A stretch of DNA of 23,529 bases from an uncultured Oscillospiraceae bacterium. Its GTDB lineage: Bacteria > Bacillota > Clostridia > Oscillospirales > Ruminococcaceae. Location: positions 1 through 23,529 of the forward strand of contig USNZ01000002.1 of NCBI GenBank assembly GCA_900556255.1. Reading direction: 5' to 3'. A model generated the notes under the pieces. It made no database searches. It was not told the DNA's origin and saw only the letters and a list, made by a program, of their open reading frames with translations. This document shows, piece after piece, positions 17,508 to 23,529 of the stretch; within the stretch, counting starts at the first letter, position 1, and each line of letters begins with the position of its first letter. Made by a program: the position numbers and the translations under genes.

Positions 17508-18411
17508 ATCCGTGGGAGGCCATCTGGCGGTACTCGGTAGGGGTATAGCCTATCTGCGCCTTGAACAGGCGGTTGAAGGTTGCGATCGAGTTGAAGCCCG
17601 ACCGCATAGCGATCTCGGTGATGGGGATCGTATCGTCCACCAGCAGTGCTTTGGCATAGATGATGCGGCGCGCCACCAGATAATTGTGGCAGGTCATGCC
17701 CGTGTTTTCCTTGAACAGGCGCGAAAAATGGTAGACACTAAACCCCGCGCGGGAGGCCAGATCCTCGACCGAGAGACGCTCGGTGCAGTGGTTGTTGATG
17801 TAGGCGCACAGCTCTGCAAAGCGGCGCATGTGGTCCTGCTGCTTGGGGTAATCCAGCACCTGCTCACTGTTCTGGCGGTGCTCATACCGCCCGAAGATCG
17901 AGAAAAAGTGCAGCATCAAGGCCATGATCTCGCTCTCACGGCAGACGTTCGTGCTGAAATACTCGCCCTCTATCTGCGCCAGCACCGCAAACAGCTGGTC
18001 GGCCAGTTCGGGGTCCTCCTGCCGGGTGACAAGGCGGAAGGGGTAGAACGTGTTGAACAACTCGGCCATGTCCTGTATCTGATGAAAGTACGATACGCTG
18101 TAGTTCATGATGTATCGCTCCCCCGTTTTGGGTGCGCGAATGCTGTGCAGCTCGCCCGATGCGATAATCAGCACATCATGGGGCTGCAGCGTCACGGTCT
18201 TGCCCGCAATCGTAACCGTGTAGGTACCCTCGATGGGGGAGATGATCTCGCCAGGGGCATGCCAGTGCAGTGGGAAATCGGCGTCCTCCATGTTGTGGTA
18301 AAAGCGGATCGCCGTTGAAAAGCGGAAATCGACAGTTTCAGTCGTGCCGTCCAGATTCTCTATTTTGCCGGGGCTCACACTGCCGTATTTTTTGAGCAGT
18401 TCTACTTCCAT
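17506..18411 (-). CDS. AraC/XylS-family regulator, probable xylan-locus activator
   Basis: A 301-residue transcription factor. The N-terminal half is a cupin-like sensor domain (FPLHWHAPGEIISPIEGTYT, and LQPHDVLIIASGELHSI) expected to bind a sugar. The C-terminal ~105 residues hold the two helix-turn-helix units of the AraC family: LSVEDLASRAGFSVYHFSRL, followed by FKENTG, and ITEIAMRSGFNSIATFNRLF, ending in GYTPTEYRQ. It is encoded convergently to the operon and shares its terminator, a common arrangement for pathway-specific regulators. The operon promoter's missing -35 box and its paired half-sites fit an AraC activator, but the link is inferred. The start at 18411 has a GAGG site ten bases upstream. 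Confidence 0.9.
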   Translation of the reverse strand: MEVELLKKYGSVSPGKIENLDGTTETVDFRFSTAIRFYHNMEDADFPLHWHAPGEIISPIEGTYTVTIAGKTVTLQPHDVLIIASGELHSIRAPKTGERYIMNYSVSYFHQIQDMAELFNTFYPFRLVTRQEDPELADQLFAVLAQIEGEYFSTNVCRESEIMALMLHFFSIFGRYEHRQNSEQVLDYPKQQDHMRRFAELCAYINNHCTERLSVEDLASRAGFSVYHFSRLFKENTGMTCHNYLVARRIIYAKALLVDDTIPITEIAMRSGFNSIATFNRLFKAQIGYTPTEYRQMASHG

Positions 18412-18458
18412 AGTTTGTTTTCCTCGTGGCCTGCTGCCGTAAAAAGGTCGTTTCTTTT

Positions 18459-18487
18459 ATTGTATCGCGGTTTTCCGCCCCAGTCAA
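18459..18487 (-). promoter_or_regulatory. Sigma-70 promoter of the AraC-family gene
   Basis: On the minus strand TTGACT (18487-18482) and TACAAT (18464-18459) are 17 bases apart. Two inverted repeats are associated with it: GCGG/CCGC within the spacer (18467-18478) and CGGGGA/TCCCCG upstream of the -35 box (18494-18512). The latter are candidate autoregulatory sites. Confidence 0.6.
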
Positions 18488-18645
18488 CAGGTACGGGGAT
18501 GGAGTTTCCCCGCTAGAGTTTTATAATAAACGCAAAGCTCCAAAAACAGAGCTTTAGCACAAAAAGTACAAATACCGTCTATGCTTCTTTATCTAAGAAA
18601 GGCACTGGCAGCGCGGGGCAAGGACATATATTATTTTTATTCGAT
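18488..18645. other. Non-coding A+T-rich gap with inverted repeat
   Basis: No gene is seen. A perfect seven-base inverted repeat, AAAGCTC (18534-18540) and GAGCTTT (18549-18555), lies upstream of the AraC promoter. It has no T-run and so is a weak terminator candidate; an operator is equally possible. The change from the G+C-rich sugar locus to the more A+T-rich peptide locus occurs about here. Confidence 0.35.
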
Positions 18646-18771
18646 TTATCGCTCCGTCACTTGCAGCACACAGGCGCAGAAGCCCGGTGCAGGCTGATAG
18701 CAGTAAATCGTCAGATACTTGCCGATTTCCGGGCTGTAATCGTGTAAAACTGCAAAGTGTCTGATTTCCGT
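18646..18771 (-). pseudogene. Remnant of a PAS-type sensor domain end
   Basis: A 41-codon open stretch on the minus strand, bounded upstream by an in-frame stop and ending with the codons for QVTER and TAA. Segments such as LHDYSPEIGKYLTIYCYQPA and PGFCACVL read like the last strands of a PAS domain, which commonly end in DITER or VTER in GGDEF/histidine-kinase proteins. No start codon or ribosome binding site is apparent and nothing of the rest of such a protein remains. This is recognition by eye of a short segment, so it is tentative. It suggests that the junction between the two loci is scar tissue from an earlier rearrangement. Confidence 0.4.
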
Positions 18772-18793
18772 TCAGGATAATATTTGCTCTATA

Positions 18794-18848
18794 TTGACAA
18801 ATCGGCATTCCGCGAGTATAATCACCAACAGGTAGAGCGTTACTCTAC
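18794..18848 (+). promoter_or_regulatory. Consensus promoter with TetR-type operator
   Basis: Perfect TTGACA (18794-18799) and TATAAT (18817-18822) are separated by 17 bases. A 17-base inverted repeat follows at 18832-18848: arms GTAGAG and CTCTAC around a five-base centre. It covers the expected start point (about 18829) and first transcribed bases, the classic place for a repressor to block transcription. The adjacent TetR protein is the obvious ligand, so the cluster should be autorepressed and strongly expressed when derepressed. Confidence 0.82.
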
Positions 18849-18883
18849 GAATGAGAGCAGTGTAATAAAACCGGAGTGATGAG

Positions 18884-19555
18884 ATGCCAAGAAACATTGA
18901 ACGTGACAAGCGTGAAGCTGACCGACGGAAAAATCAGTTGATCGAAGCGGGATTCCGACTGTTCTCTCAGAACGGAATCGAAACTGTCAGCCTGCAAAAA
19001 GTGGCAGACGCTGCAAATGTCAGCCCTGCAACGATGTACAAATATTTTCTGACGAAAGAAAAATTGCTCATCGCCATCAGTGCAAAGGTGTGGGATGAAG
19101 TATGGCAGGAGGCTCTGGGAGACCCCGGAACCAATCACTTTGAGCATTTTACTGCTTATCAGGGCATTGAGTTTTACGCCGATAGGATGATTGCTTTGTA
19201 CAAGAACCGTCCGGAAGTACTGCGATTCAGCGGTGAATATAAAACCTATATGAACCGCCGCGGAAATATGGAGGATAAGCAACTCCGGGAACATCTGGAT
19301 GTACTCAAACCCATGCAGCTCCTGTTTCATGGAATGTATGAGCGGGCAAAAGTTGATGGCAGCATCCGCACGGATATCCCGGAAGAGGAAATGTTTATCA
19401 CATCATCTATCACGATGCTGAGCATGGCAGAGCGATACGCACAAGGGCTTGTATGGCTCAATGACCCCAAAGATGACCATACCCAGGAACTGCTTCATCT
19501 GAAAGAGATGCTGTTGCTATGGTGCCAGGGAGAAAAAACAGGCGGCGAAGTATAA
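18884..19555 (+). CDS. TetR/AcrR-family transcriptional regulator
   Basis: A 223-residue regulator with an N-terminal TetR helix-turn-helix: ready-to-recognise GFRLFSQNGIETVSLQKVAD, then AANVSPATMYKYFLTKEKLL (about residues 20-62). The C-terminal ligand-binding and dimerisation region is helical and not closely recognisable. GGAG lies seven bases before the start codon. It is the first gene behind the promoter/operator at 18794-18848, and its TAA overlaps a possible ATG of the next gene. It most likely represses itself and the whole peptide cluster, releasing on binding a small molecule or the mature peptide. The inducer is unknown. Confidence 0.9.
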   Translation: MPRNIERDKREADRRKNQLIEAGFRLFSQNGIETVSLQKVADAANVSPATMYKYFLTKEKLLIAISAKVWDEVWQEALGDPGTNHFEHFTAYQGIEFYADRMIALYKNRPEVLRFSGEYKTYMNRRGNMEDKQLREHLDVLKPMQLLFHGMYERAKVDGSIRTDIPEEEMFITSSITMLSMAERYAQGLVWLNDPKDDHTQELLHLKEMLLLWCQGEKTGGEV

Positions 19556-19581
19556 TGCAGGAAAGTGAGGGAGTGCTGTGT

Positions 19582-20319
19582 ATGAGGGTGTCGTTTCGCA
19601 TTGCACTGGCGGGACAGGTCATTGGTGTTTCGGCGCTGTATGAGCAGACCCGCACCTTTTGCAAAAATTATCTGACCGATGCACCCGCATCGTTTGAAGT
19701 CGCAGTCACTCCCGCTGATATTGCGTTTGAACGAGAAAAAAACGACCGGGAAGCTGCGGTGGAAGGACACGCGCCGGGGAACTTCTCCGATGAATATCTG
19801 GAAACGCTGGCACTGTACCGCAAAATCGTAGAGCGGCTTTTAGAATGGGACACCCTGCTGTTTCATGGCTCCTGCATCAGCGTGGACAGCAAAGCCTACC
19901 TGTTCACCGCCAAAAGCGGCACAGGCAAAAGCACCCACACCCAGCTTTGGAAAAAGCGGTTCGGTGAACGGGCAGTGTTCATCAACGATGACAAGCCCCT
20001 GCTGAAAATCAGCGCACAGGGCGTGACTGTTTACGGAACGCCGTGGGACGGCAAGCACCACCGCAGTACCAACACCTCCTGCCCGCTGAAAGCTGTCTGC
20101 ATCCTGACCCGCAACACAGAAAACTCAATCCAGCGCATCGACAAAAAGGCGGCATTACCCATGCTCTGCCAGCAGAGCTACCGCCCATGTTCCCCGATTG
20201 GGGCACAAAAAACGCTGGCTCTGGTGGATCGGCTGGGCAGCAGCGTGCCGCTGTACCGGCTGGGCTGCAACATGGAACCGGAGGCCGCACTTGTAGCTTA
20301 CCACGGGATGAATCAATAG
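19582..20319 (+). CDS. HPr-kinase/PEPCK-like P-loop protein of the peptide cluster
   Basis: A 245-residue nucleotide-binding protein. It carries a Walker A loop SGTGKST (residues 112-118) preceded by LLFHGSCISVDSKAYLFTAK and followed by FINDDKPLL (residues 133-141), a layout seen in the HPr kinase/PEPCK-like proteins found in RiPP clusters. It lacks the HPr-binding features of true HPr kinase and is not near phosphotransferase genes. Relatives include the kinase that phosphorylates the precursor C-terminal serine in the paeninodin lasso-peptide pathway, so a tailoring or leader-processing role is possible. The start could be ATG 19555 (overlapping the TetR stop, weak ribosome binding site) or ATG 19582 (GAGGGA upstream); I prefer 19582. 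It ends 13 bases before the radical SAM gene. Confidence 0.78.
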   Translation: MRVSFRIALAGQVIGVSALYEQTRTFCKNYLTDAPASFEVAVTPADIAFEREKNDREAAVEGHAPGNFSDEYLETLALYRKIVERLLEWDTLLFHGSCISVDSKAYLFTAKSGTGKSTHTQLWKKRFGERAVFINDDKPLLKISAQGVTVYGTPWDGKHHRSTNTSCPLKAVCILTRNTENSIQRIDKKAALPMLCQQSYRPCSPIGAQKTLALVDRLGSSVPLYRLGCNMEPEAALVAYHGMNQ

Positions 20320-20332
20320 GAGGAGCACTGCA

Positions 20333-21691
20333 ATGCAAACCATTTTGCCGCCGTCCGGCAATACAATCAAAATATTGGGCAAGGCTCGGTCTGCGGAACA
20401 CGGCCTGCGCTGGATGCACTATGTTCTGGCGCAGCCAGTCGAGGGCGGTGTACTGGTGTTCCACACCCTGACACGAGCGCTGCTGCTGCTCACGCCGGAA
20501 GAATACGCCGCGCCGGACAACCTGCCCGAACTGCGGGACGGCTGGTTTCGTGTACCGCAGGAGATGAACGACCAGAAATACGCCGACCAGGTGCGGTTTA
20601 TCCGCCGCACGATGTGGAAGGAACCGGAGCATATTACAAGCTATACCATTTTTACCACAACGGACTGCAACGCCCGGTGCTTTTACTGCTATGAGATGGG
20701 GCGTTCCCGCATCCCCATGAGTGCAGAAACTGCCCACAAAGCAGCGGCATATATTGCAGCGCATTGCGGCGGCGAAAAGGTTCATCTGCATTGGTTTGGC
20801 GGTGAGCCGCTTTTTAATAAGCATGTCATTGGCATCATCTGCACCGACCTTACGGAAAAGGGCATTGTGTACGAATCCATGATGATCTCTAATGGGTATC
20901 TGTTTGACGGCGCTACCGTAGAACAAGCGGTTTCCCATTGGAAGTTGAAGAGCGTGCAGATCACGCTGGACGGCACGGAAGAGATTTATAACCGCAGCAA
21001 GGCATTTATTTATAAGGATGGCAAAAGCCCCTATCAGGTGGTACTGGCAAATATCCAGCGTTTGCTGGATGCAGGGGTTTCCGTCCATATCCGGCTGAAC
21101 ATGGACGAACACAACGCCGATAATCTGATGGAACTGGCGGATGAACTGCACGAGCGCTTCGGAGGTAAAGGTAAATTTTCGGTTTACAGCCATACCTTGT
21201 TTGAGTTCGCAGGCAGCAAAACACATATCCGTGCCCAAGAAGAACGGCGCCAGCTCTATCAAAAACAGCAGCGGCTCCGCAAAAAACTGGACGATTGCGG
21301 AATCGGAGCATCGTACTATTTGCGCCAAAAACTGCGTATCCGGCAATGTATGGCGGATAGCGGCGGTTCCCTTACGATCCTGCCGAACGGGGAACTTGGG
21401 CTGTGTGAACATTACAGCGAAGACAACTTTGTGGGAAGCCTTGATGGAAAAGCGTCAGAGCGTTCTGTCATCCAAAGTTTTCGAGAATACTGGGAGCCGA
21501 TCGAGGCGTGCAAAACCTGCTTCTATTACCCCGAATGTATCCGTCTGAAAAAGTGTGCTGAACAGAAAGAATGTTTTGAAGAAATGCGGGCGGAGTACAA
21601 AGAATACCTGTTAAAATCCATGCAAAAAACCTACAACGCATGGCTGAAAAAAGAGCTGATCGATGAGGAAGAACCTCACCCGGACTGTTGA
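20333..21691 (+). CDS. Radical SAM/SPASM peptide maturase
   Basis: A 452-residue radical SAM enzyme with all the cysteines needed for a peptide-modifying member. Residues 1-100 form an N-terminal domain of the kind that precedes the barrel in RiPP maturases. Cys112, Cys116 and Cys119 (CNARCFYC) hold the SAM-cleaving 4Fe-4S cluster, and GGEP (156-159) contacts SAM. The C-terminal SPASM region starts at IRQCMADSGG, continues through LPNGELGLCEHY and closes with CKTCFYYPEC, CIRLKKC-like and CAEQKEC spacings, giving two auxiliary clusters. Such enzymes make thioether or carbon-carbon crosslinks on cysteine-containing precursors. GGAGG lies just ahead of ATG, overlapping the previous stop. The first precursor cassette starts eight bases after its stop. 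The exact bond it makes cannot be read from sequence. Confidence 0.93.
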   Translation: MQTILPPSGNTIKILGKARSAEHGLRWMHYVLAQPVEGGVLVFHTLTRALLLLTPEEYAAPDNLPELRDGWFRVPQEMNDQKYADQVRFIRRTMWKEPEHITSYTIFTTTDCNARCFYCYEMGRSRIPMSAETAHKAAAYIAAHCGGEKVHLHWFGGEPLFNKHVIGIICTDLTEKGIVYESMMISNGYLFDGATVEQAVSHWKLKSVQITLDGTEEIYNRSKAFIYKDGKSPYQVVLANIQRLLDAGVSVHIRLNMDEHNADNLMELADELHERFGGKGKFSVYSHTLFEFAGSKTHIRAQEERRQLYQKQQRLRKKLDDCGIGASYYLRQKLRIRQCMADSGGSLTILPNGELGLCEHYSEDNFVGSLDGKASERSVIQSFREYWEPIEACKTCFYYPECIRLKKCAEQKECFEEMRAEYKEYLLKSMQKTYNAWLKKELIDEEEPHPDC

Positions 21692-21699
21692 CTTTTCGC

Positions 21700-21725
21700 G
21701 TGACGCGGTGCAGCAACCGCTTCAC
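21700..21725 (+). promoter_or_regulatory. Leader hairpin of precursor cassette 1
   Basis: Ten-base arms GTGACGCGGT (21700-21709) and ACCGCTTCAC (21716-21725), one internal mismatch, enclose GCAGCA. The equivalent stem is kept in cassette 2 (22129-22154) with pair-preserving changes. It starts nine bases after the maturase stop codon. Confidence 0.65.
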
Positions 21726-21728
21726 ATA

Positions 21729-21739
21729 GAAATTTTCTG
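21729..21739 (+). promoter_or_regulatory. 11-base palindrome before precursor 1 ribosome binding site
   Basis: AGAAATTTTCT is a perfect odd palindrome three bases upstream of AAAAGGAGG. Cassette 2 has AGAGATTCTCT at the same place (22158-22168), with an A-T pair replaced by G-C. It could be a small mRNA stem or a protein-binding site controlling translation. Confidence 0.5.
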
Positions 21740-21760
21740 CAAAAGGAGGTGTGTGCAAAC

Positions 21761-21898
21761 ATGGAAAAGTATGCAAAGGCTCAGATGGAAGTCATCGAGT
21801 TTGAAGCCGAGGATGTTATCACGACCAGCGGTGAATGCATGGGAGACTGTGTTGGTGAGGTCACAAACGATCCAAGATATCCCGGTCAAGGTCTTTGA
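21761..21898 (+). CDS. Precursor peptide 1 (45 aa, two cysteines)
   Basis: A short gene with a strong AAAGGAGG site. The acidic leader (MEKYAKAQMEV, then IEFEAEDVITTS, residues 1-23) is 22/23 identical to that of precursor 2, while everything after it differs. The core has Cys26 and Cys30, in CMGDCVGE, then a Pro/Gly-rich tail ending PGQGL. The YxKxxxEVxxFEAEDVITTS pattern resembles leaders of small Firmicutes peptides found beside radical SAM enzymes, which I recall but cannot check. It is encoded directly after the maturase and is a likely substrate of it, with the PqqD-like protein recognising the leader. It has fewer cysteines than its neighbour, so it might be a partly degenerate copy or a distinct product. 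Confidence 0.78.
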   Translation: MEKYAKAQMEVIEFEAEDVITTSGECMGDCVGEVTNDPRYPGQGL

Positions 21899-21910
21899 TC
21901 TCCTGCAGCA

Positions 21911-21934
21911 GGCAGACCGTTTCGGCGGCCTGCC
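21911..21934 (+). terminator. Degenerate terminator hairpin after precursor 1
   Basis: The 24-base hairpin starting GGCAGACCG and ending CCTGCC matches the one after precursor 2 at 20 of 24 positions, but no T-run follows here. It probably reads through, or only stabilises the 3' end of the first peptide message. Confidence 0.5.
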
Positions 21935-21950
21935 CTACACGATTTTCCTT

Positions 21951-21981
21951 GCCCTGCAAAGGGCGCTGACATAGATTTTTT
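21951..21981 (+). other. Small hairpin with GCAA loop
   Basis: GCCCT (21951-21955) and AGGGC (21960-21964) close a GCAA tetraloop. Six T residues follow at 21976-21981, about 11 bases after the stem. That distance is too long for a standard terminator, so its role is unclear. Confidence 0.3.
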
Positions 21982-22000
21982 CCAAAATGGAAGCGAGGAC

Positions 22001-22028
22001 TTGACTTTATGAAGCAAACAGCGATAAT
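22001..22028 (+). promoter_or_regulatory. Sigma-70-like promoter in front of precursor 2
   Basis: TTGACT (22001-22006) and GATAAT (22023-22028) are 16 bases apart, five of six bases matching consensus in each. The predicted start point, about 22034, falls at the first copies of the tetranucleotide repeat. It would give precursor 2 a transcript of its own in addition to read-through from the upstream genes. Confidence 0.5.
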
Positions 22029-22032
22029 GCTT

Positions 22033-22082
<50 letters not shown>

Positions 22083-22128
22083 ATAAATTATGTCCTGAAT
22101 CCGTTTTGTTTGCAATACTTTCTTTCGC

Positions 22129-22154
22129 GTGACGTGGCGTAGCAGCTGCTTCAC
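22129..22154 (+). promoter_or_regulatory. Leader hairpin of precursor cassette 2
   Basis: Arms GTGACGTGGC (22129-22138) and GCTGCTTCAC (22145-22154) enclose GTAGCA. Relative to cassette 1 the innermost pair changed from T-A to C-G, two other pairs became G-T wobbles, and the single mismatch is in the same position. That pattern supports a functional stem. Confidence 0.65.
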
Positions 22155-22157
22155 ATA

Positions 22158-22168
22158 GAGATTCTCTG
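22158..22168 (+). promoter_or_regulatory. 11-base palindrome before precursor 2 ribosome binding site
   Basis: AGAGATTCTCT, the counterpart of the palindrome at 21729-21739, lies just before AAAGGAGG. The differing pair is compensated on both arms. Confidence 0.5.
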
Positions 22169-22187
22169 CGAAAGGAGGTGTGCAAAC

Positions 22188-22349
22188 ATGGAAAAGTATA
22201 CCAAGGCTCAGATGGAAGTCATTGAGTTTGAAGCCGAGGACGTTATTACGACATCGAGCATCCCGATCGGCAAATGCCCATTTGACAATGCGTCCGGTTG
22301 TCCGTTTGATCAAGAGAACTGCCAGACCAATTGTTTTGAGGCTGACTAA
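22188..22349 (+). CDS. Precursor peptide 2 (53 aa, four cysteines)
   Basis: Acidic leader MEKYTKAQMEV with IEFEAEDVITTS, residues 1-23, then a core with Cys30, Cys38, Cys45 and Cys49. CPFD occurs twice (30-33 and 38-41), and CQTN follows at 45-48. The C-terminus is FEAD. The leader is almost the same as in precursor 1; the core is different and richer in cysteine. AAAGGAGG provides a strong ribosome binding site. The leader hairpin, palindrome and 3' terminator are shared with cassette 1. It should be the main substrate of the radical SAM enzyme, giving thioether-crosslinked or related products, then cleaved (perhaps by the S26-like protein) and exported by the ABC protein. The cleavage site is unknown; the end of the conserved part, after about Ser23, is the natural guess. 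Confidence 0.82.
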   Translation: MEKYTKAQMEVIEFEAEDVITTSSIPIGKCPFDNASGCPFDQENCQTNCFEAD

Positions 22350-22364
22350 GTAATCTTCTGACAG

Positions 22365-22395
22365 GGCAGTCCGCTTTGGCGGTCTGCCTTTTCTT
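22365..22395 (+). terminator. Terminator after precursor 2
   Basis: A 10-base stem with one T-T mismatch (GGCAGTCCGC and GCGGTCTGCC) and a TTTG loop is followed by TTTTCTT. A leaky terminator here would make precursor message abundant relative to the export genes downstream, a common design in peptide clusters. Confidence 0.78.
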
Positions 22396-22430
22396 GAAAA
22401 ACACCGTTCCAAGAAAGGACGATTTGAGAT

Positions 22431-22688
22431 ATGAAACTGAAAGATACCTTTGTGACGCAGGAGATGGACGGCGAGCAGGTGATGGTGGAAGCGGACGGCG
22501 GCTTTGCCGGCATGGTGCGCAGCAATGCCACCGCCGCCTTTATCATCGACCAGCTCAAAACCGAAACCACCAAGGAAGCCATTCTGGATGCCATGGAGAA
22601 AAAATACGATGCCCCCCGCGCTGTGATGGCTGAGGATGTGGATATGGTGCTGGCCAACCTGAAAAAAATTGGTGCGCTGGATGCGTAA
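22431..22688 (+). CDS. PqqD-like RiPP recognition protein
   Basis: An 85-residue protein of the PqqD family, which binds precursor leaders and presents them to modifying enzymes. It begins MKLKDTFVTQEMDGEQVMVE and continues with NATAAFIIDQLKTETTKEAI and a C-terminal helical part ending LANLKKIGALDA. This gives the family's three-strand, three-helix pattern at the normal length. An AAAGGA site lies upstream. Its last codons overlap the start of the S26-like gene, so the two are translationally coupled. Its presence is the strongest single sign that the small peptides are precursors. It is encoded separately from the maturase, whose N-terminal domain could be an additional recognition element. 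Confidence 0.88.
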   Translation: MKLKDTFVTQEMDGEQVMVEADGGFAGMVRSNATAAFIIDQLKTETTKEAILDAMEKKYDAPRAVMAEDVDMVLANLKKIGALDA

Positions 22689-23124
22689 ATCGACCTTTGA
22701 GGAGGAGATCGCGCACAATGGCTTTTTGCTTTACCGCAATGTAGGCGACAGTATGCTGCCGCTGATCCGGCAGGGCAAAGACCTGCTGCTTATCGCCCGC
22801 AAACCGCAAGGACGGCTGAACAAATACGATGTGCCGCTCTACCGCCGAGACAGCGGACAATATGTGCTCCACCGTATTTTGAAAGTGCGTAAAAATGATT
22901 ACGTCCTCTGCGGAGACAACCGCTGGCGGCGGGAGACAGGCATTACCGACCGGCATATCATCGGCGTGCTGACGGCAGTAATCCGGGATGGGCAAAAGCT
23001 CCCGGTCACGGATCAGCGCTACCGGCTGTATGTGCATCTGTGGTGCGATTTGTTCTACCTGCGCGCAGCGGTGCTGTGGTGCCGTGACCTGCCCGGAAGA
23101 ATAAAAAGGAAGCTGTGCCAATGA
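22681..23124 (+). CDS. S24/S26-family (SipW-like) peptidase
   Basis: A 147-residue protein with the serine peptidase core of signal peptidases. Ser24 lies in VGDSMLPLIRQGKDLLLI, and His64 in QYVLHRILKV stands where Bacillus-type signal peptidases have Lys, as in the SipW/ER Ser-His branch. The segment LCGDNRWRRETGITDRHIIG completes the fold. Unlike true signal peptidases it has no N-terminal membrane anchor. A hydrophobic stretch near the C-terminus (YVHLWCDLFYLRAAVLWC) may associate with the membrane. It may remove the precursor leader. Similar small S24/S26 proteins occur with PqqD in Firmicutes peptide clusters, by recollection. The start ATG 22681 overlaps the PqqD stop, and a TTG at 22669 is an unlikely alternative. 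Its own stop overlaps the ATG of the next gene. Confidence 0.82.
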   Translation: MRKSTFEEEIAHNGFLLYRNVGDSMLPLIRQGKDLLLIARKPQGRLNKYDVPLYRRDSGQYVLHRILKVRKNDYVLCGDNRWRRETGITDRHIIGVLTAVIRDGQKLPVTDQRYRLYVHLWCDLFYLRAAVLWCRDLPGRIKRKLCQ

Positions 23125-23529
23125 AACAAAAAAACACCTTACAATGGCTCAGCATCGTGGCGGGAAAAACCAAGCTTCTGGTAGGCGTTCTGGTCGCAAT
23201 ACAGGCGGTGCTGAGTGTTTCCAGCATCGCCTTTGCATTTGTACTGCGGCGCATCATCAACATGGCCGTGGACGTGGTGCAGGGCGGTTTTTGGGCATCG
23301 CTGGCGCTGCTGGTGGGCATCCTGCTGGGGCAGATCGCGCTGGGCGCTGCGGGCCGTTTTTTGAGTGAGTACACCAGCGCCACTGTGGAAAACCGCTTCA
23401 AGCACCGGCTCTTCTCCGCCCTGCTTACCGGCGATTATGCATCGGTCGCGGCGGTGCACTCCGGCGAGTGGATGAACCGCCTGACCTCGGATACCACCGT
23501 GGTAGCGGGCGGCGTGACCCAGATCGTGC
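23121..23529 (+). CDS. ABC exporter, N-terminal membrane domain (cut by window end)
   Basis: The first 136 residues of an ABC transporter of the fused membrane-ATPase exporter type. They contain the first two transmembrane helices (KLLVGVLVAIQAVLSVSSIA and WASLALLVGILLGQIALGAA) and the coupling region ENRFKHRLFSALLTGDYASV, followed by HSGEWMNRLTSDTTVVAGG. There is no N-terminal C39 peptidase domain, so leader removal must be done by another protein. The ATG overlaps the preceding TGA, which shows translational coupling with the S26-like gene. It is probably the exporter of the mature peptides. The ATPase half lies beyond the window. Confidence 0.9.
   Translation, partial: MKQKNTLQWLSIVAGKTKLLVGVLVAIQAVLSVSSIAFAFVLRRIINMAVDVVQGGFWASLALLVGILLGQIALGAAGRFLSEYTSATVENRFKHRLFSALLTGDYASVAAVHSGEWMNRLTSDTTVVAGGVTQIV

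Noticed and set aside
18593..18808. 71-codon minus-strand frame
   Set aside because: The neighbouring reading phase gives a PAS-like remnant ending in VTER and a stop, so this frame is an out-of-phase reading of decayed DNA.
21688..21693. TTGACT before precursor 1 as a -35 box
   Set aside because: No -10-like sequence lies 15-19 bases downstream; the following bases form the leader hairpin.

Overview
The window reads as chromosomal DNA from a fairly G+C-rich gut Clostridia, most likely an Oscillospiraceae/Ruminococcaceae relative of the Faecalibacterium-Gemmiger-Subdoligranulum type. That placement is an inference from codon use, the LplB/YtcP-type sugar ABC importer without its own ATPase, the GH3/GH8/GH67 set and the cysteine-containing small peptides. 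No rRNA, tRNA, IS element or CRISPR array is visible.

The left 18.4 kb is a xylan-oligosaccharide (glucuronoxylan) utilisation locus. Two genes point left: a family GH8 exo-oligoxylanase that has lost its middle (2052-2486) and a 660-residue protein with a toroid-like C-terminal half (37-2019). A 490-base regulatory gap separates them from a rightward operon-like series: an SGNH (acetyl)esterase, a GH3 beta-xylosidase, two ABC permeases and a lipoprotein binding protein, then, after a strong terminator/attenuator, a large GH2 enzyme, a NifS/IscS-like cysteine desulfurase and a GH67 alpha-glucuronidase. A bidirectional terminator (17469-17507) closes it against a convergent AraC regulator gene, which is probably the pathway regulator.

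From about 18.5 kb the sequence looks less G+C-rich and unrelated to sugar use. After a decayed PAS-like remnant there is a perfect sigma-70 promoter carrying a 17-bp TetR-type operator at its start point. It drives a compact cluster: TetR regulator, HPr-kinase/PEPCK-like P-loop protein, radical SAM/SPASM maturase, two small precursor-like peptides of 45 and 53 residues, a PqqD-like peptide recognition protein, a SipW-like S26 peptidase and the start of an ABC exporter cut by the window edge. This has the architecture of a RiPP (ribosomally made, post-translationally modified peptide) system. I do not recognise it as a characterised one.

The peptide region is the most interesting part. The two precursor genes are tandem copies of one cassette: leader-RNA hairpin, small palindrome, ribosome binding site, 22 of 23 leader residues identical, then a different cysteine core and a similar terminator hairpin. 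The two hairpins show compensatory base changes. Between the cassettes lie a sigma-70-like promoter and a 12.5-copy AGCA tetranucleotide repeat at the predicted start of the second precursor's transcript, a candidate phase-variation switch. Five of six core cysteines have an acidic residue or Asn three positions later.
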